NCBI RefSeq assembly: GCF_018982885.2
Contig: NZ_CP081848.1
Location: forward strand, 1,302,001 to 1,366,000
Source of the DNA: Polymorphobacter megasporae
GTDB taxonomy: Bacteria > Pseudomonadota > Alphaproteobacteria > Sphingomonadales > Sphingomonadaceae
Length of the DNA stretch: 64,000 nt
Reading direction: 5' to 3'
A model generated the notes under the pieces. That model saw only the letters and a program-made list of their open reading frames with translations, did no database searches and had not been told where the DNA came from. Positions 47,768 to 57,297 of this stretch are shown here, in pieces (position 1 is the first letter of the stretch; each line of letters begins with the position of its first letter). A program made the position numbers and the translations under genes.

Positions 47768-49585
47768 ATGTTCGACGACCTGCTGCCCTATTATAACGCC
47801 GAGCTTCGCTTCATGCGCGAGATGGCGGGTGAGTTTGCGAAGACGAACCCCAAGATCGCCGGGAGGCTGCGGCTATCGTCGAACGCGATCGAGGATCCGC
47901 ATGTCGGGCGGATGATCGAGGCATTTGCCTTTCTCGCCGCGCGGACCCGTCTGAAGTTGGACGACGACTTTCCCGAACTGACCCACTCGATGCTCGGCAT
48001 CCTCCAGCCGCACACGCTCGCGGTGTTCCCGTCGATGTCGATCGCCGAGATCGCGCCGACGGTGGGTCTGCAGCACGAGGTCGTGCTGCCGGCCGGCAGC
48101 GAGATCGCCACCGAGCCGGTCAACGGCGAGCCGGTCCGCTATCGGACGACGTACCCGGTGTCGGTCTGGCCGATCGCTTTGACCGGGGCGCGGGTTTCGG
48201 GGCTGCCGCTCGCGGCGCCGCGTAATCCGCGCGCGGCAGCCGCCGCCAGCGTTCTCCGGCTCAGCCTCGCGTGCACCGAACCCGACGCGACGTTCGGCAA
48301 GCTCGGGCTCGACACGCTCCGGGTCCACCTCCATGCCGAGGCGCGGGTGGCGAACATCCTGTACGAGCTGATCCTCGGCGGGACGGTGTCGATCGCGCTC
48401 GCCGATTCAGCCGCGGACCCCAATCCGGTGATCCTGCCGGCGAGTTCGATTCGCAGCGTCGGTTTCGCCGATGAGGACGTGTCGGTGCCGCTGCCGCCTG
48501 CTGCCGAGCCGGCCCTCGCGCTGGTCGGCGAGTATTTCGCCTTTCCCGACAAGTTCATGTTCTTCGACCTGACCGGATTGTCGGCGAAGACGCTGCGCGA
48601 CGGCGGCTCGACGATGGAGGTGTTTCTCTATTTCGATCGCTTCGATCCCCCGCTCGAACGGCTGGTGACCAAGGACCGCTTCCGCCTGTTCTGCACCCCC
48701 GTCATCAACCTGTTTCGCGACCGGGCCGAGCCGATCCGGCTGACCCCGGGGCGGTTCGATCACCGCATCGTCCCCGATGCGCGGCGCGAGAGCGTGATCG
48801 AGGTGCATTCGGTCGACACCGTCACCGTCACCGACCGGACGGGCAAGGTCCAGCCGTTCCAGCCGTTCTTCGGCATCGGACGACCGCGCGCGGGGGCCGA
48901 CCTGCGCTATTGGCACACCGCGCGACGCGCCAATCCGCGCGCCGACGGCGGCGACGATGTCTTTATCTCGATGATCGATACCGCCGGCCTGCCGGTCGCC
49001 GACGCCGAACTGGTCGCGTCGATCGAACTGACCTGCACCAACCGCGAACTGCCGCGCGCGCTGCCGTTCGGCGAGGGGCGGCCGCGGCTAACGATCGTCG
49101 GCGCGCCCGACACCGTCGGCACTGCGAGCTTCCTCATCTCGCCGACCGATCCGCTGCGCGCGCGGCGCGGTCGTGGCGAACTGTGGCGGCTGATCAGCCA
49201 CATGTCGCTCGCGCATATGAGTGTGGCCGACCCTGAAGTTTCACTCGCGGTGGTCAAGGAGCTCCTTGCGCTGCACGATCATAGCGACGCCTCGGCGGGC
49301 CGCGTCGTGGTCGAGCGGCTGACCGCGGTCGAAGGAACCCCGACGACGGCGCGCGCCCCGGCGGCGGGGCATGTCGTCTTCCTCCACGGCACCGACCTGC
49401 GGATCGAATTCGACGACAAGCGGCTGTCGGGGACCGGGACCTTCCTGCTCGGGGCGGTGCTGGCGAACGTCTTCCGCTCGATGGCGGCGATCAACACCTT
49501 CAGCCGGACATCGCTCTGGCTGCGTGGCGAGCGGCGGCCATGGCAGCAGTGGGCGGCGCACACCGGAACGCGGCAGATCATTTGA
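47768..49585 (+). CDS. tssF: T6SS baseplate protein TssF
   Basis: 605 residues; GGAG 6 bases before the ATG. The family start FDDLLPYYNAELRFMREMAG and PKIAGRLRLSSNAIEDPHVG are clear; later blocks are ELTHSMLGILQPHTLAVFPS and the beta-rich middle. It forms the baseplate wedge with TssG. The last 46 bases overlap the start of tssG. Confidence 0.97.
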   Translation: MFDDLLPYYNAELRFMREMAGEFAKTNPKIAGRLRLSSNAIEDPHVGRMIEAFAFLAARTRLKLDDDFPELTHSMLGILQPHTLAVFPSMSIAEIAPTVGLQHEVVLPAGSEIATEPVNGEPVRYRTTYPVSVWPIALTGARVSGLPLAAPRNPRAAAAASVLRLSLACTEPDATFGKLGLDTLRVHLHAEARVANILYELILGGTVSIALADSAADPNPVILPASSIRSVGFADEDVSVPLPPAAEPALALVGEYFAFPDKFMFFDLTGLSAKTLRDGGSTMEVFLYFDRFDPPLERLVTKDRFRLFCTPVINLFRDRAEPIRLTPGRFDHRIVPDARRESVIEVHSVDTVTVTDRTGKVQPFQPFFGIGRPRAGADLRYWHTARRANPRADGGDDVFISMIDTAGLPVADAELVASIELTCTNRELPRALPFGEGRPRLTIVGAPDTVGTASFLISPTDPLRARRGRGELWRLISHMSLAHMSVADPEVSLAVVKELLALHDHSDASAGRVVVERLTAVEGTPTTARAPAAGHVVFLHGTDLRIEFDDKRLSGTGTFLLGAVLANVFRSMAAINTFSRTSLWLRGERRPWQQWAAHTGTRQII

Positions 49586-50574
49586 CCGCCGACCCCGACA
49601 TCGTCGAGTTCTTCGAATTCGTCCGGGAACGGCTCGAGGCGGCGCGGCGCGACGTCACGCACGCGGCGACGATCGGGGGCGACGATTCGCCGGTGCACGA
49701 AGCTGTGCGGTTCACCACCGCCGTCGGGCAGCGGCATTTCGCCGACGAGGTTGCCAATATCGCCGGTGCCGACGGCACGACGTCGGTGACGGTCGCCTTC
49801 ATGGGGCTGACCGGGCCGAGCGGGGTCCTTCCCGACCATTATACCGAGCGCGTGGTCGACGAGCGGCGCGAGCGAAACTTCGCATTCGGCGAGTTCCTCG
49901 ATATGTTCAACCACCGCGCGCTGAGCCATTTCTGGCGGGCGTGGGCGAAATACCGGTTGCCGATCGCGTTCGAAAGCGATGGCGGCAGGCTCGACGACAG
50001 CTTCAGCCGCGCGCTCAAGTCACTTGCAGGGCTCGGCGTCGCGAACGAGCCCGTCCGCGACGAGGCGTGGCTGTCGATGACCGGTGCGATGTCGCGGCGC
50101 GTGCGGTCGAGCGGCGCGCTGCGACGGATCGTCGAGGGCATCTACGGCCTCCCCTTCGAGATACTCGAACTTCGCGGACGTTGGGTCGATCTCGCACCGT
50201 CCGAGCAAACCCGGCTGGGAGCCGGCTTGGCCGATGACGGCGCGTTCGCCACGCTGGCACAGGATGCTGTCGCCGGTGCCGCGATCTGGGACGTCGTCAG
50301 CCGTTTTCGTGTCCGCGTCGGGCCGCTCGATTTCGAAGACTTTCAGAAGTTTTTCGCCGGGACCACCCGGGCGGAGATCACCGACACGATCCGCCGCGCG
50401 GTCGGCGGTAACATCGACTTCACGATCCAGCTGGTCTTGCGCGGCGATGCGGTGCCGCAACTCCGCCTCGATGATGCGGCGGTCCCCGCGGCGCTTGGCC
50501 AGTCGACGTGGCTGCTGGCTGGCCCAGCGACGGGCGATCGGGACGAAGCGGTCCTTAACAGCGGCGGATATTAA
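49540..50574 (+). CDS. tssG: T6SS baseplate protein TssG
   Basis: 344 residues; the ATG at 49540 lies inside tssF, and an alternative start could be later. Conserved parts: IVEFFEFVRERLEAARRDV, ADGTTSVTVAFMGLTGPSGV, the loop GEFLDMFNHRALSHFWRAWA, and the end block DVVSRFRVRVGPLDFEDFQK. It bridges TssF dimers in the baseplate. A gap of 131 bases follows before tssH. Confidence 0.95.
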   Translation: MAAVGGAHRNAADHLTADPDIVEFFEFVRERLEAARRDVTHAATIGGDDSPVHEAVRFTTAVGQRHFADEVANIAGADGTTSVTVAFMGLTGPSGVLPDHYTERVVDERRERNFAFGEFLDMFNHRALSHFWRAWAKYRLPIAFESDGGRLDDSFSRALKSLAGLGVANEPVRDEAWLSMTGAMSRRVRSSGALRRIVEGIYGLPFEILELRGRWVDLAPSEQTRLGAGLADDGAFATLAQDAVAGAAIWDVVSRFRVRVGPLDFEDFQKFFAGTTRAEITDTIRRAVGGNIDFTIQLVLRGDAVPQLRLDDAAVPAALGQSTWLLAGPATGDRDEAVLNSGGY

Positions 50575-50705
50575 ATATCATGCGATTGGACCTTTGGCGG
50601 ATCGTGAGCGTTCGATAGGGAACGTGGGGTGTGAGTTTCGCGCCGTTGGTGGAACTCGATGAAATCATTTGCTGCGGCCAATCGGTCGCGGCTGCGGGGG
50701 CAGCG

Positions 50706-53336
50706 GTGGATATCAAGGCACTCGTAGACCGCTTGGCACCCGAGTCGCGATCGGCGCTCGAGGCAGCCTCGGGCTTGACTCTGTCGCGCACCCATTATGA
50801 CGTTGAGATCGAGCATTGGTTGCTCAAGCTGATCGAAAGCGGCGATTCCGCGATTGGGCGGATCCTGTCGCATTACGAGGTCGATGGCGGGCGCGTGGCT
50901 GCCGACCTTGCGGCGACGCTCGACCGGCTCCGCACCGGCAATGCTCGGGCCCCGGCATTATCGCCCCGGCTGGTTCGCTGGATGCGCGAGGCGTGGCTAT
51001 TCGCCAGCCTGGGCGTTGGTGCCGGATCGGTCGCTCCGGCGCACCTGCTCGCGTCGCTGATGAACGACGATATGCTCGCGAGTGCGATCCGCGAGAGTTC
51101 GAGCGCGCTTCGCCGGATCGATGCGCGAACGCTTACTGAAAACTTCGCGATCATCGCGGCGCCCGCCGCCACTGCCGATGCTCCGGCTGACCAGCCCGCC
51201 AATCCAGGCGGCGGCGGGACCGCCAGCACCGCGGCACTCGACAAATATTGCATCGACCTCACCGATCGTGCCCGCTCAGGCGGCATCGACCCGGTGCTCG
51301 GGCGCGATCCGGAAATCCGTCAGCTGATCGACATCCTTACCCGGCGGCGGCAGAACAACCCGATCCTCACCGGCGAGGCGGGGGTGGGCAAGACTGCGGT
51401 GGTCGAAGGGTTCGCGCTGCGGATCGCGGCGGGTGAGGTGCCCGATGTGCTCAAACAGGTTCGCCTGCTCAGCCTCGATCTCGGACTGTTGCAGGCGGGT
51501 GCGGGCGTAAAAGGCGAGTTCGAAAACCGGCTCAAGTCGGTCATCAGCGAGGTAAAGGCGTCGCCAACGCCGATCGTGATGTTCATCGACGAGGCGCACA
51601 CGCTGATCGGGGCGGGGGGTGCCGAGGGTCAGGGTGACGCGGCGAACCTGCTTAAGCCCGCACTTGCGCGCGGCGAAATGCGGACGATCGCGGCGACGAC
51701 GTGGGCCGAGTACAAAAAGTATTTCGAGAAGGACGCCGCGCTCACCCGCCGCTTCCAGGTGGTCAAGGTCGAGGAGCCCAACGAGGCCGACGCGATCAAG
51801 ATGGTCCGCGGGCTCGTCGCGACGCTCGAGAAGCATCACAATATCCGCATCCTCGACGAAGCGGTCGACGCCGCCGTTCGCCTGTCGCATCGCTACATCT
51901 TCGGGCGGCAGCTGCCCGACAAGGCGATCGCGCTGCTCGATACGGCGTGCGCGCGCGTCGGCATGAGCCAGGCATCGACCCCCGCGTCGATCGAGGCGAC
52001 CGATCGGCAGCTCGCGGCCCTCGATATCGAGGCGGGCATCCTCGAGCGTGAAACCGCAGGCGGTTATGACCATACGGCGCGGCAGCAGGACATCGTTACG
52101 GAACGCGAGGCGGTCGCGGCGAAGCGCGTCGACCTCGTCGCGCGGTGGGAGGCGGAGCGGCAACTGGTCGACGACATCGCCGCATTCCGCCGTGATGCCG
52201 AAGGCCCGGCTGAGGATGCGTCCGAGGCTGCTGCGACGAGTCCCGATACAATTACGCAATTGCGTGCGGCGCGCGCCGAACTGGCCGCGCTTCAGGGCGA
52301 AACGCCGCTCGTGCTCGATGTCGTCGATCGGGTGGCGGTGGCCGATGTCGTCGCCGGCTGGACCGGGATCCCGGTCGGCCGGATGGTGGCCGACGAGATC
52401 GCCGGGATCATCGATTTCGAAGCGATCATGGCGCAGCGGATCCGCGGCCAGCCGCAGGCGCTCGCCGCGATCGGCAGCGCGATGCGCGCGAACCGCGCCG
52501 GTCTGACCGACCCCAACAAGCCGGTCGGCGTCTTCTTGATGGTTGGCCTGTCGGGCGTCGGCAAGACCGAGACGGCGATGGCGCTCGCGGACCGCTTCTA
52601 CGGCGGTGCCGACAACATGACCGTGATCAACATGAGCGAGTTCAAGGAGGAGCATAAGGTCTCGATGCTCCTCGGCGCACCGCCGGGCTATGTCGGCTAC
52701 GGCGAGGGCGGGGTATTGACCGAGGCGGTCCGCCGCCGCCCGTTCAGCGTCATCCTGCTCGACGAAATGGAAAAAGCGCACCCCGGGGTGCAGGATGTTT
52801 TCTACCAGTTGTTCGACAAGGGGCGGGTCAAGGACGGGCAGGGGCGCGACGTCGATTTCCGCAATGCGATGATCATCATGACGTCGAATGCGGGGTGGGA
52901 GGCGATCGAGCCGTTGTGCGCAGATCCCGATATCCCGCCGAGCGTCGAGGCGCTTGAGCAGGCGCTGCGGCCGAAGTTGCTCGACCATTTCCGCCCCGCC
53001 TTTCTCGGCCGCGTGACGGTCGTGCCGTATCTGCCCCTCCCGCCCGCGATCATCCGCGAGATCATCGGCCTCGCGCTGGGGAAGATCGCGCGGCGGCTGA
53101 CGGCTGCTTACGGAGCGACGTTCACCTGGAGCGATGCGGTCGTCGACTTGATCGCCGCGCGCTCGACCGAGTCACAAAGTGGCGCGCGCGCGATCGATGG
53201 TGTGGTTAACCGGGGTCTTCTGCCGGAATTGTCAACACTGATACTAAATCGTTTGCAGAGCGCAACTAACGTCGCCTTTGTGCGTACTGATGTTGATGAT
53301 AGAGGTAATTTCCTTTATCGATTCGATGATCAGTGA
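50706..53336 (+). CDS. tssH: T6SS sheath-recycling AAA+ ATPase TssH (ClpV)
   Basis: 876 residues from GTG at 50706; a GTG at 50631 would add 25 residues unlike other ClpV proteins. Double AAA+ protein: first Walker A GEAGVGKTA and Walker B IVMFIDEAHTLIGAGG; second Walker A GLSGVGKTET and Walker B ILLDEMEKAHP. It disassembles contracted sheaths. The last 150 bases are visibly richer in A and T than the rest, and a weak promoter for hcp may lie there. Confidence 0.96.
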   Translation: MDIKALVDRLAPESRSALEAASGLTLSRTHYDVEIEHWLLKLIESGDSAIGRILSHYEVDGGRVAADLAATLDRLRTGNARAPALSPRLVRWMREAWLFASLGVGAGSVAPAHLLASLMNDDMLASAIRESSSALRRIDARTLTENFAIIAAPAATADAPADQPANPGGGGTASTAALDKYCIDLTDRARSGGIDPVLGRDPEIRQLIDILTRRRQNNPILTGEAGVGKTAVVEGFALRIAAGEVPDVLKQVRLLSLDLGLLQAGAGVKGEFENRLKSVISEVKASPTPIVMFIDEAHTLIGAGGAEGQGDAANLLKPALARGEMRTIAATTWAEYKKYFEKDAALTRRFQVVKVEEPNEADAIKMVRGLVATLEKHHNIRILDEAVDAAVRLSHRYIFGRQLPDKAIALLDTACARVGMSQASTPASIEATDRQLAALDIEAGILERETAGGYDHTARQQDIVTEREAVAAKRVDLVARWEAERQLVDDIAAFRRDAEGPAEDASEAAATSPDTITQLRAARAELAALQGETPLVLDVVDRVAVADVVAGWTGIPVGRMVADEIAGIIDFEAIMAQRIRGQPQALAAIGSAMRANRAGLTDPNKPVGVFLMVGLSGVGKTETAMALADRFYGGADNMTVINMSEFKEEHKVSMLLGAPPGYVGYGEGGVLTEAVRRRPFSVILLDEMEKAHPGVQDVFYQLFDKGRVKDGQGRDVDFRNAMIIMTSNAGWEAIEPLCADPDIPPSVEALEQALRPKLLDHFRPAFLGRVTVVPYLPLPPAIIREIIGLALGKIARRLTAAYGATFTWSDAVVDLIAARSTESQSGARAIDGVVNRGLLPELSTLILNRLQSATNVAFVRTDVDDRGNFLYRFDDQ
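53293..53321 (+). promoter_or_regulatory. Weak promoter candidate for hcp inside the tssH end
   Basis: TTGATG (53293-53298) and TATCGA (53316-53321) are 17 bases apart in a locally AT-rich stretch. The expected start would be about 50 bases before the hcp ATG. An internal promoter would explain the high Hcp level that most T6SS need. The match is weak. Confidence 0.25.
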
Positions 53337-53376
53337 GTCGTTTGTTTTCAGTCGCAATCTGACATAGGAGTGTAAC

Positions 53377-53865
53377 ATGCCAGTTTATTTGAAGCTCGGT
53401 TCTTTGCAGGGTGCAGTCACCGCCGGTCCGTACAAGGGCTGGATCGAAATCGATTCGTACAGCTGGGGCTTCTCGGTTGCCGTTCAGACGACCGCCGGTG
53501 CTGCTGGCAACCGTATGTCGTCGGGTAAGGTCACGCCGGGCGACGTCCACCTCGTCAAGCGTCAGGACGATACCACGACCCAATTCATGCTGCAGTCGCT
53601 CGAAGGCAAGAACACGCCCGAAGCGCAGCTTGCCGTGACGATCCAGGCGTCGGACGGTGCCGAGGCGAAGTACATCGAATACGTCATGAAGAACGTGATC
53701 TGCACGTCGTTCACGACGTCGGGGCAGAGCTCGGGCGGCGAGCCGATGGAAAACATCGCGCTCAACTTCAGCCAGGTCAACTTCAACCAGTTCCTGCGTG
53801 ACGACACGAACGCCGAGCGCGCTGTTCGCGGCGGTTACGACTTTACGACTGCGAAGAAGGTCTAA
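53377..53865 (+). CDS. hcp: T6SS tube protein Hcp (TssD)
   Basis: 162 residues, the standard size; TAGGAG before the ATG. The Hcp pattern is GWIEIDSYSWGFSVAVQTTA, GDVHLVKRQDDTTTQFMLQ, and the closing ENIALNFSQVNFNQFL. It forms the inner tube that is ejected with VgrG. No C-terminal extension, so no fused effector. Confidence 0.97.
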   Translation: MPVYLKLGSLQGAVTAGPYKGWIEIDSYSWGFSVAVQTTAGAAGNRMSSGKVTPGDVHLVKRQDDTTTQFMLQSLEGKNTPEAQLAVTIQASDGAEAKYIEYVMKNVICTSFTTSGQSSGGEPMENIALNFSQVNFNQFLRDDTNAERAVRGGYDFTTAKKV

Positions 53866-53880
53866 ACATTTAAGGATGGG

Positions 53881-53910
53881 TCCGCGGGCGGTGCATGCAG
53901 CGCCTGCGGA
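53881..53910 (+). terminator. Hairpin after hcp
   Basis: TCCGCGGGCG (53881-53890) and CGCCTGCGGA (53901-53910) pair with one G-U pair around a 10-base loop that contains TGCATGC. It starts 16 bases after the hcp stop. Only a short T-rich stretch follows, so it may be a partial terminator or an mRNA stabiliser. Confidence 0.45.
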
Positions 53911-53943
53911 TCGTCCTGACCGCGAGAAACAGAAAACCAGTGC

Positions 53944-55587
53944 ATGGCGCGCGATACCAACAAATTCATCCGTTTGATCGAAGCGCCGGGCGTCGTCACC
54001 GACCATTATCTATTCAAGGTCGATGGCTCCGAGGCCCTGTCCGAGCCATTCCATTACCGCCTGCAGATCCGTTCGCAGGGTGAGGTCGCCGACGCTGCGA
54101 CGTGGGTGAACGCATCGATCACCTTCGCCGTCGGGATATCGGACAACATCGACCGCAAGATCAACGGTCGCTGTGTTCGTTTCGAGCATCTGTATCAAAA
54201 GGGCGGATACACTGAATTCGCGATCGAGCTCGCCGCGTCGTTCGAGGCGTTGAAGCAGCAGCGGCACCGCCGCCTGTGGACCGGCAAGACCGCCAAATTC
54301 ATCGTCGCCGACGTCCTTCGCGGCAACCAGATCACCTTCGACGACAGCAAGGTCGGAGCGCAGCCGACGCGCGAGATGTGCGTCCAGCAAAACGAGACCG
54401 ACTTCGATTTCGTCTCGCGGCTCCTCGAGGACGAGGGCGTCTTTTACTATTTCCGCTACGACGCGGGCGCGGGGCCGTACAAGCATCGCATGTTCATGGC
54501 CGATAGCGTCGCGGGCTACGACGACGGCGAGCCGTTCGAGATCTCGTTCCGGCGCGACCATCTGCTGCGCGGCGTCCAGGGCGTCACGCTCGGTCACGGG
54601 GCCTCGCCCGGCGCTGCGGTCGTCCACGAATACGACTACAAGAAGCCCGGCTCGCTGACCCCGATCCAGGTGCCGACGCGCCTCGGCTCGGCCAACCAGG
54701 CGAGCGCGGTCTATGACTGGCAGTCGGGCCATTCCGATCCCGAAGCCGGACGCCGTCGCGCCAAACTCGCCATCGAGGAAGCCGAAAGCGGCGCGATGAC
54801 GATGAGCGGCAACGGGTCGTATCTCGCCTTCGAGCCCGGCAAGCGTTTCCAGATCGACGACACACGGCTCAATCCGCGCGAGCGGCGCATCGTCATCCGG
54901 TCGGTCAGCCACGCGATCTTCGACCCGTCGGGGCTGAGCGAGGGCGAGCCGCATTACGACCAGTCGTTTGCCGCACAGCCGAGCGCCGATGTCTTCCGCC
55001 CGAAGCGCACCACCGCCAAGGCGGTCGCCAGCGGCCCGCAAAGCGCGATTGTCGTCGACCAAACCGATCCTGAGGGGTTCGGTCGGGTCAAGATCCAATA
55101 TCATTGGGACCGCGCCGCGGCGTCGACCTGCTGGGTCCGCGTCCTCCAGCAATGGGCAGGCAACAAGATCGGCTCGCAGTTTGTCCCGCGCCCGGGGATG
55201 GAGGTCATGATCGACTTCCTCGAGGGCGATCCCGACCGGCCGGTTCTCGTCGGCTGCCTGTTCAACGGCAAGAACGCGCATCCCTATCCGGTGCCGGCGA
55301 ACCTGACACAGGCGGGCTGGCGGACGTCGGGGCCGGGCGGCCTCGCGCACGAACTGTTGTTTGAGGACAAGGGCGGCGGCGAAGAAATCTTCATGCAGTC
55401 GGGCCGCGACTATCGCCGCATCGTCAAGCGCGACGAGACCGCGACGATCACGCGGTCACAAAAAGTCGATGCGCAGGACATCACCCTGACGGCGACGACG
55501 AGCATCAAGCTCGAGGTCGCCGGAAATACGATCGTGATCGACGCAAGCGGCGTGACGATCAACGGGAAAATGATAAACCTGAACTGA
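53944..55587 (+). CDS. vgrG: T6SS spike protein VgrG (TssI)
   Basis: 547 residues. gp27-like part: FIRLIEAPGVVTDHYLFKVD at the start and QQNETDFDFVSRLLEDEGVF in the middle. OB-fold region: IVVDQTDPEGFGRVKIQYHW and WAGNKIGSQFVPRPGMEVMI. Late block SGPGGLAHELLFEDKGGGEE, then a short beta-spike region (ITLTATTSIKLEVAG). There is no extra C-terminal enzyme domain, so cargo would have to be a separate PAAR or effector, none of which is in the window. Confidence 0.97.
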   Translation: MARDTNKFIRLIEAPGVVTDHYLFKVDGSEALSEPFHYRLQIRSQGEVADAATWVNASITFAVGISDNIDRKINGRCVRFEHLYQKGGYTEFAIELAASFEALKQQRHRRLWTGKTAKFIVADVLRGNQITFDDSKVGAQPTREMCVQQNETDFDFVSRLLEDEGVFYYFRYDAGAGPYKHRMFMADSVAGYDDGEPFEISFRRDHLLRGVQGVTLGHGASPGAAVVHEYDYKKPGSLTPIQVPTRLGSANQASAVYDWQSGHSDPEAGRRRAKLAIEEAESGAMTMSGNGSYLAFEPGKRFQIDDTRLNPRERRIVIRSVSHAIFDPSGLSEGEPHYDQSFAAQPSADVFRPKRTTAKAVASGPQSAIVVDQTDPEGFGRVKIQYHWDRAAASTCWVRVLQQWAGNKIGSQFVPRPGMEVMIDFLEGDPDRPVLVGCLFNGKNAHPYPVPANLTQAGWRTSGPGGLAHELLFEDKGGGEEIFMQSGRDYRRIVKRDETATITRSQKVDAQDITLTATTSIKLEVAGNTIVIDASGVTINGKMINLN

Positions 55588-55647
55588 AGTTGTCGCGCCG
55601 CGTATCGTGCGGCATGAGTCCACTGACGGCGAAGCGCGGGAGAGACG

Positions 55648-57297
55648 ATGATCAGGCTGCGACTCCATAGCTCCAACGAGCCTTCGCAGCAGCTCGACCA
55701 GCGGATGGTCGGCGAGGACCCGATCACCGTCGGTCGTGATGCCGGAGCGGATTGGGTCATCGCCGATCCCGGCCGGGCGTTGTCGCGGCGGCACTGCACC
55801 GTCCGTGCCGTCGGCGGCAAGATCGGCGTCCGTGACACCAGCGCCAACGGCACCTTCGTCGGCGACGATGGCGAGCGCATCGCCAGCGGCGCCGAGACGC
55901 TCGTCGCGCCCGGCGGGTCGATCCGGCTCGGCACCTTCACGCTGTCGGTCGAGGCGCTCGCCGACGATGCACAACCGGCGAAGGCCCCGGGGTCGTCCGC
56001 GCCGCATGTCTCGCTGTTCGATCCGCCGGCGGGGCTCAATCCGGCGCAGTCGGCGTCGCGCCCGGCGCGGCTCGATCCGTTCGCCAGCCAGCTTCCGCCC
56101 GACCCGTTGCTCGCCGATCACAAGCCGACCGATCGCGTCACGCTCGGCGACGGCGACGCGTGGGACAATCGCCCGGCGGCGCGCGCTGGTGACTGGAAGC
56201 TCCCGCGCGATCGCCCTGAACACGATCAACTGATCGGGACGCCGCGCGAATGGGCCGAACCGGCACGGGTCGAGCGCGACGCCGGGTTCGGCTTCGATGT
56301 GCCATTCGACCGGCCGATCCTGTCGCAGGCCCCGGCGACGCCTGAGCATCTCGCGATCCCCGAGGATTGGGCCGAGCCGGTTGCCGCGCCTGAGGAAAAG
56401 ACAGCGAAGCCGACCAAGCGCGCTGCCGCCAAACGCGCGGTCGCTGCCCCCGTCGAGCCCGAAATCCCCGAAGTCGAGGCCGCTGAGATCGAGACCGTTG
56501 CGGCAGAGCCCCCGGTCATTATGCCCGCACCGCCAGAGCCGGTGAAAGCGCCAACCGTGCCGGTCAAGGCCGCCTTCGAACCGGTTAAAGCAGCGCCCGA
56601 GCCGGTCAGGACGCCGCCCGTAAAGGCACCGCCGCCGCCGAAAGCGCCGCCGCCGGTCCACGCCGAAGCGCCGTCAGCGATGGTCCCCGACGACCTGTTC
56701 GATGCATTCTGCGCCGGTGCGCGGCTGTCGCCGTCGAGCTTCCCCGAAGCCGAACGCGCGGCGGCGATGGTTCGGCTCGGCGAGGTCTATCGCGGCATGG
56801 TGCTTGGCCTCGCCGACCTGATGGGCGAGCGGACCGCGCTCAAAAGCGAATACCGGATGTCGCGGACGATGGTCCGGCCCGAGCAGAACAACCCGTTCAA
56901 ATGGGTCCCGCCGCAGCGGCTCGCGGTCGAGGTCCTGCGCGGGGCCGACATCGGCTTCGCAGGCGGTGCCCAGGCGGTGACCGAGAGCTTTCGCGACATC
57001 AAGACCCATATCTTCTGCGTCCTTGCCGGCATGCGCGCCGCGATCGGCACGACCATGACGACGCTGTCGCCGGCGGCGACCGAGGCCGCGGTCGAGGGCC
57101 GGTCGTTCCTGATCAAGGCGCAGCGCGATGCGGCGTTATGGGTGCAATATGCCGAGCGTTTCGACCGCTTTAAGGTCGATGGCGAGGATGTCGACGGCGT
57201 GATCAATCGCGCTTTCCGCACCGCCTACGAGAAGCAGCTTGCGGAACTCGACGCGAAGGCGGCGGGCTATGACGGGCCGCCACAGGGACAGCATTAG
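55648..57297 (+). CDS. tagH: T6SS FHA-domain protein (TagH)
   Basis: 549 residues; GGGAG before the ATG. The N-terminal FHA domain (about 1-100) keeps the phosphothreonine-binding residues: Arg30 in VGRD, Ser46-Arg47 and His49 in LSRRHC, and Asn67 in SANGTFV. A long Pro/Ala/Glu-rich linker (about 110-350) follows. The C-terminal TagH domain (about 355-540) has LSPSSFPEAERAAAMVRLGE and NNPFKWVPPQRLAVEVL. It is the likely reader of the kinase signal. Its stop overlaps the tssK start. Confidence 0.96.
   Translation: MIRLRLHSSNEPSQQLDQRMVGEDPITVGRDAGADWVIADPGRALSRRHCTVRAVGGKIGVRDTSANGTFVGDDGERIASGAETLVAPGGSIRLGTFTLSVEALADDAQPAKAPGSSAPHVSLFDPPAGLNPAQSASRPARLDPFASQLPPDPLLADHKPTDRVTLGDGDAWDNRPAARAGDWKLPRDRPEHDQLIGTPREWAEPARVERDAGFGFDVPFDRPILSQAPATPEHLAIPEDWAEPVAAPEEKTAKPTKRAAAKRAVAAPVEPEIPEVEAAEIETVAAEPPVIMPAPPEPVKAPTVPVKAAFEPVKAAPEPVRTPPVKAPPPPKAPPPVHAEAPSAMVPDDLFDAFCAGARLSPSSFPEAERAAAMVRLGEVYRGMVLGLADLMGERTALKSEYRMSRTMVRPEQNNPFKWVPPQRLAVEVLRGADIGFAGGAQAVTESFRDIKTHIFCVLAGMRAAIGTTMTTLSPAATEAAVEGRSFLIKAQRDAALWVQYAERFDRFKVDGEDVDGVINRAFRTAYEKQLAELDAKAAGYDGPPQGQH

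Noticed and set aside
51276-52988. A 570-codon open frame on the minus strand
   Set aside because: It lies fully antisense to tssH, which has complete AAA+ motifs; composition is typical of a shadow frame.
54010-55350. A 446-codon open frame on the minus strand
   Set aside because: Antisense to vgrG; no motif or start signal.
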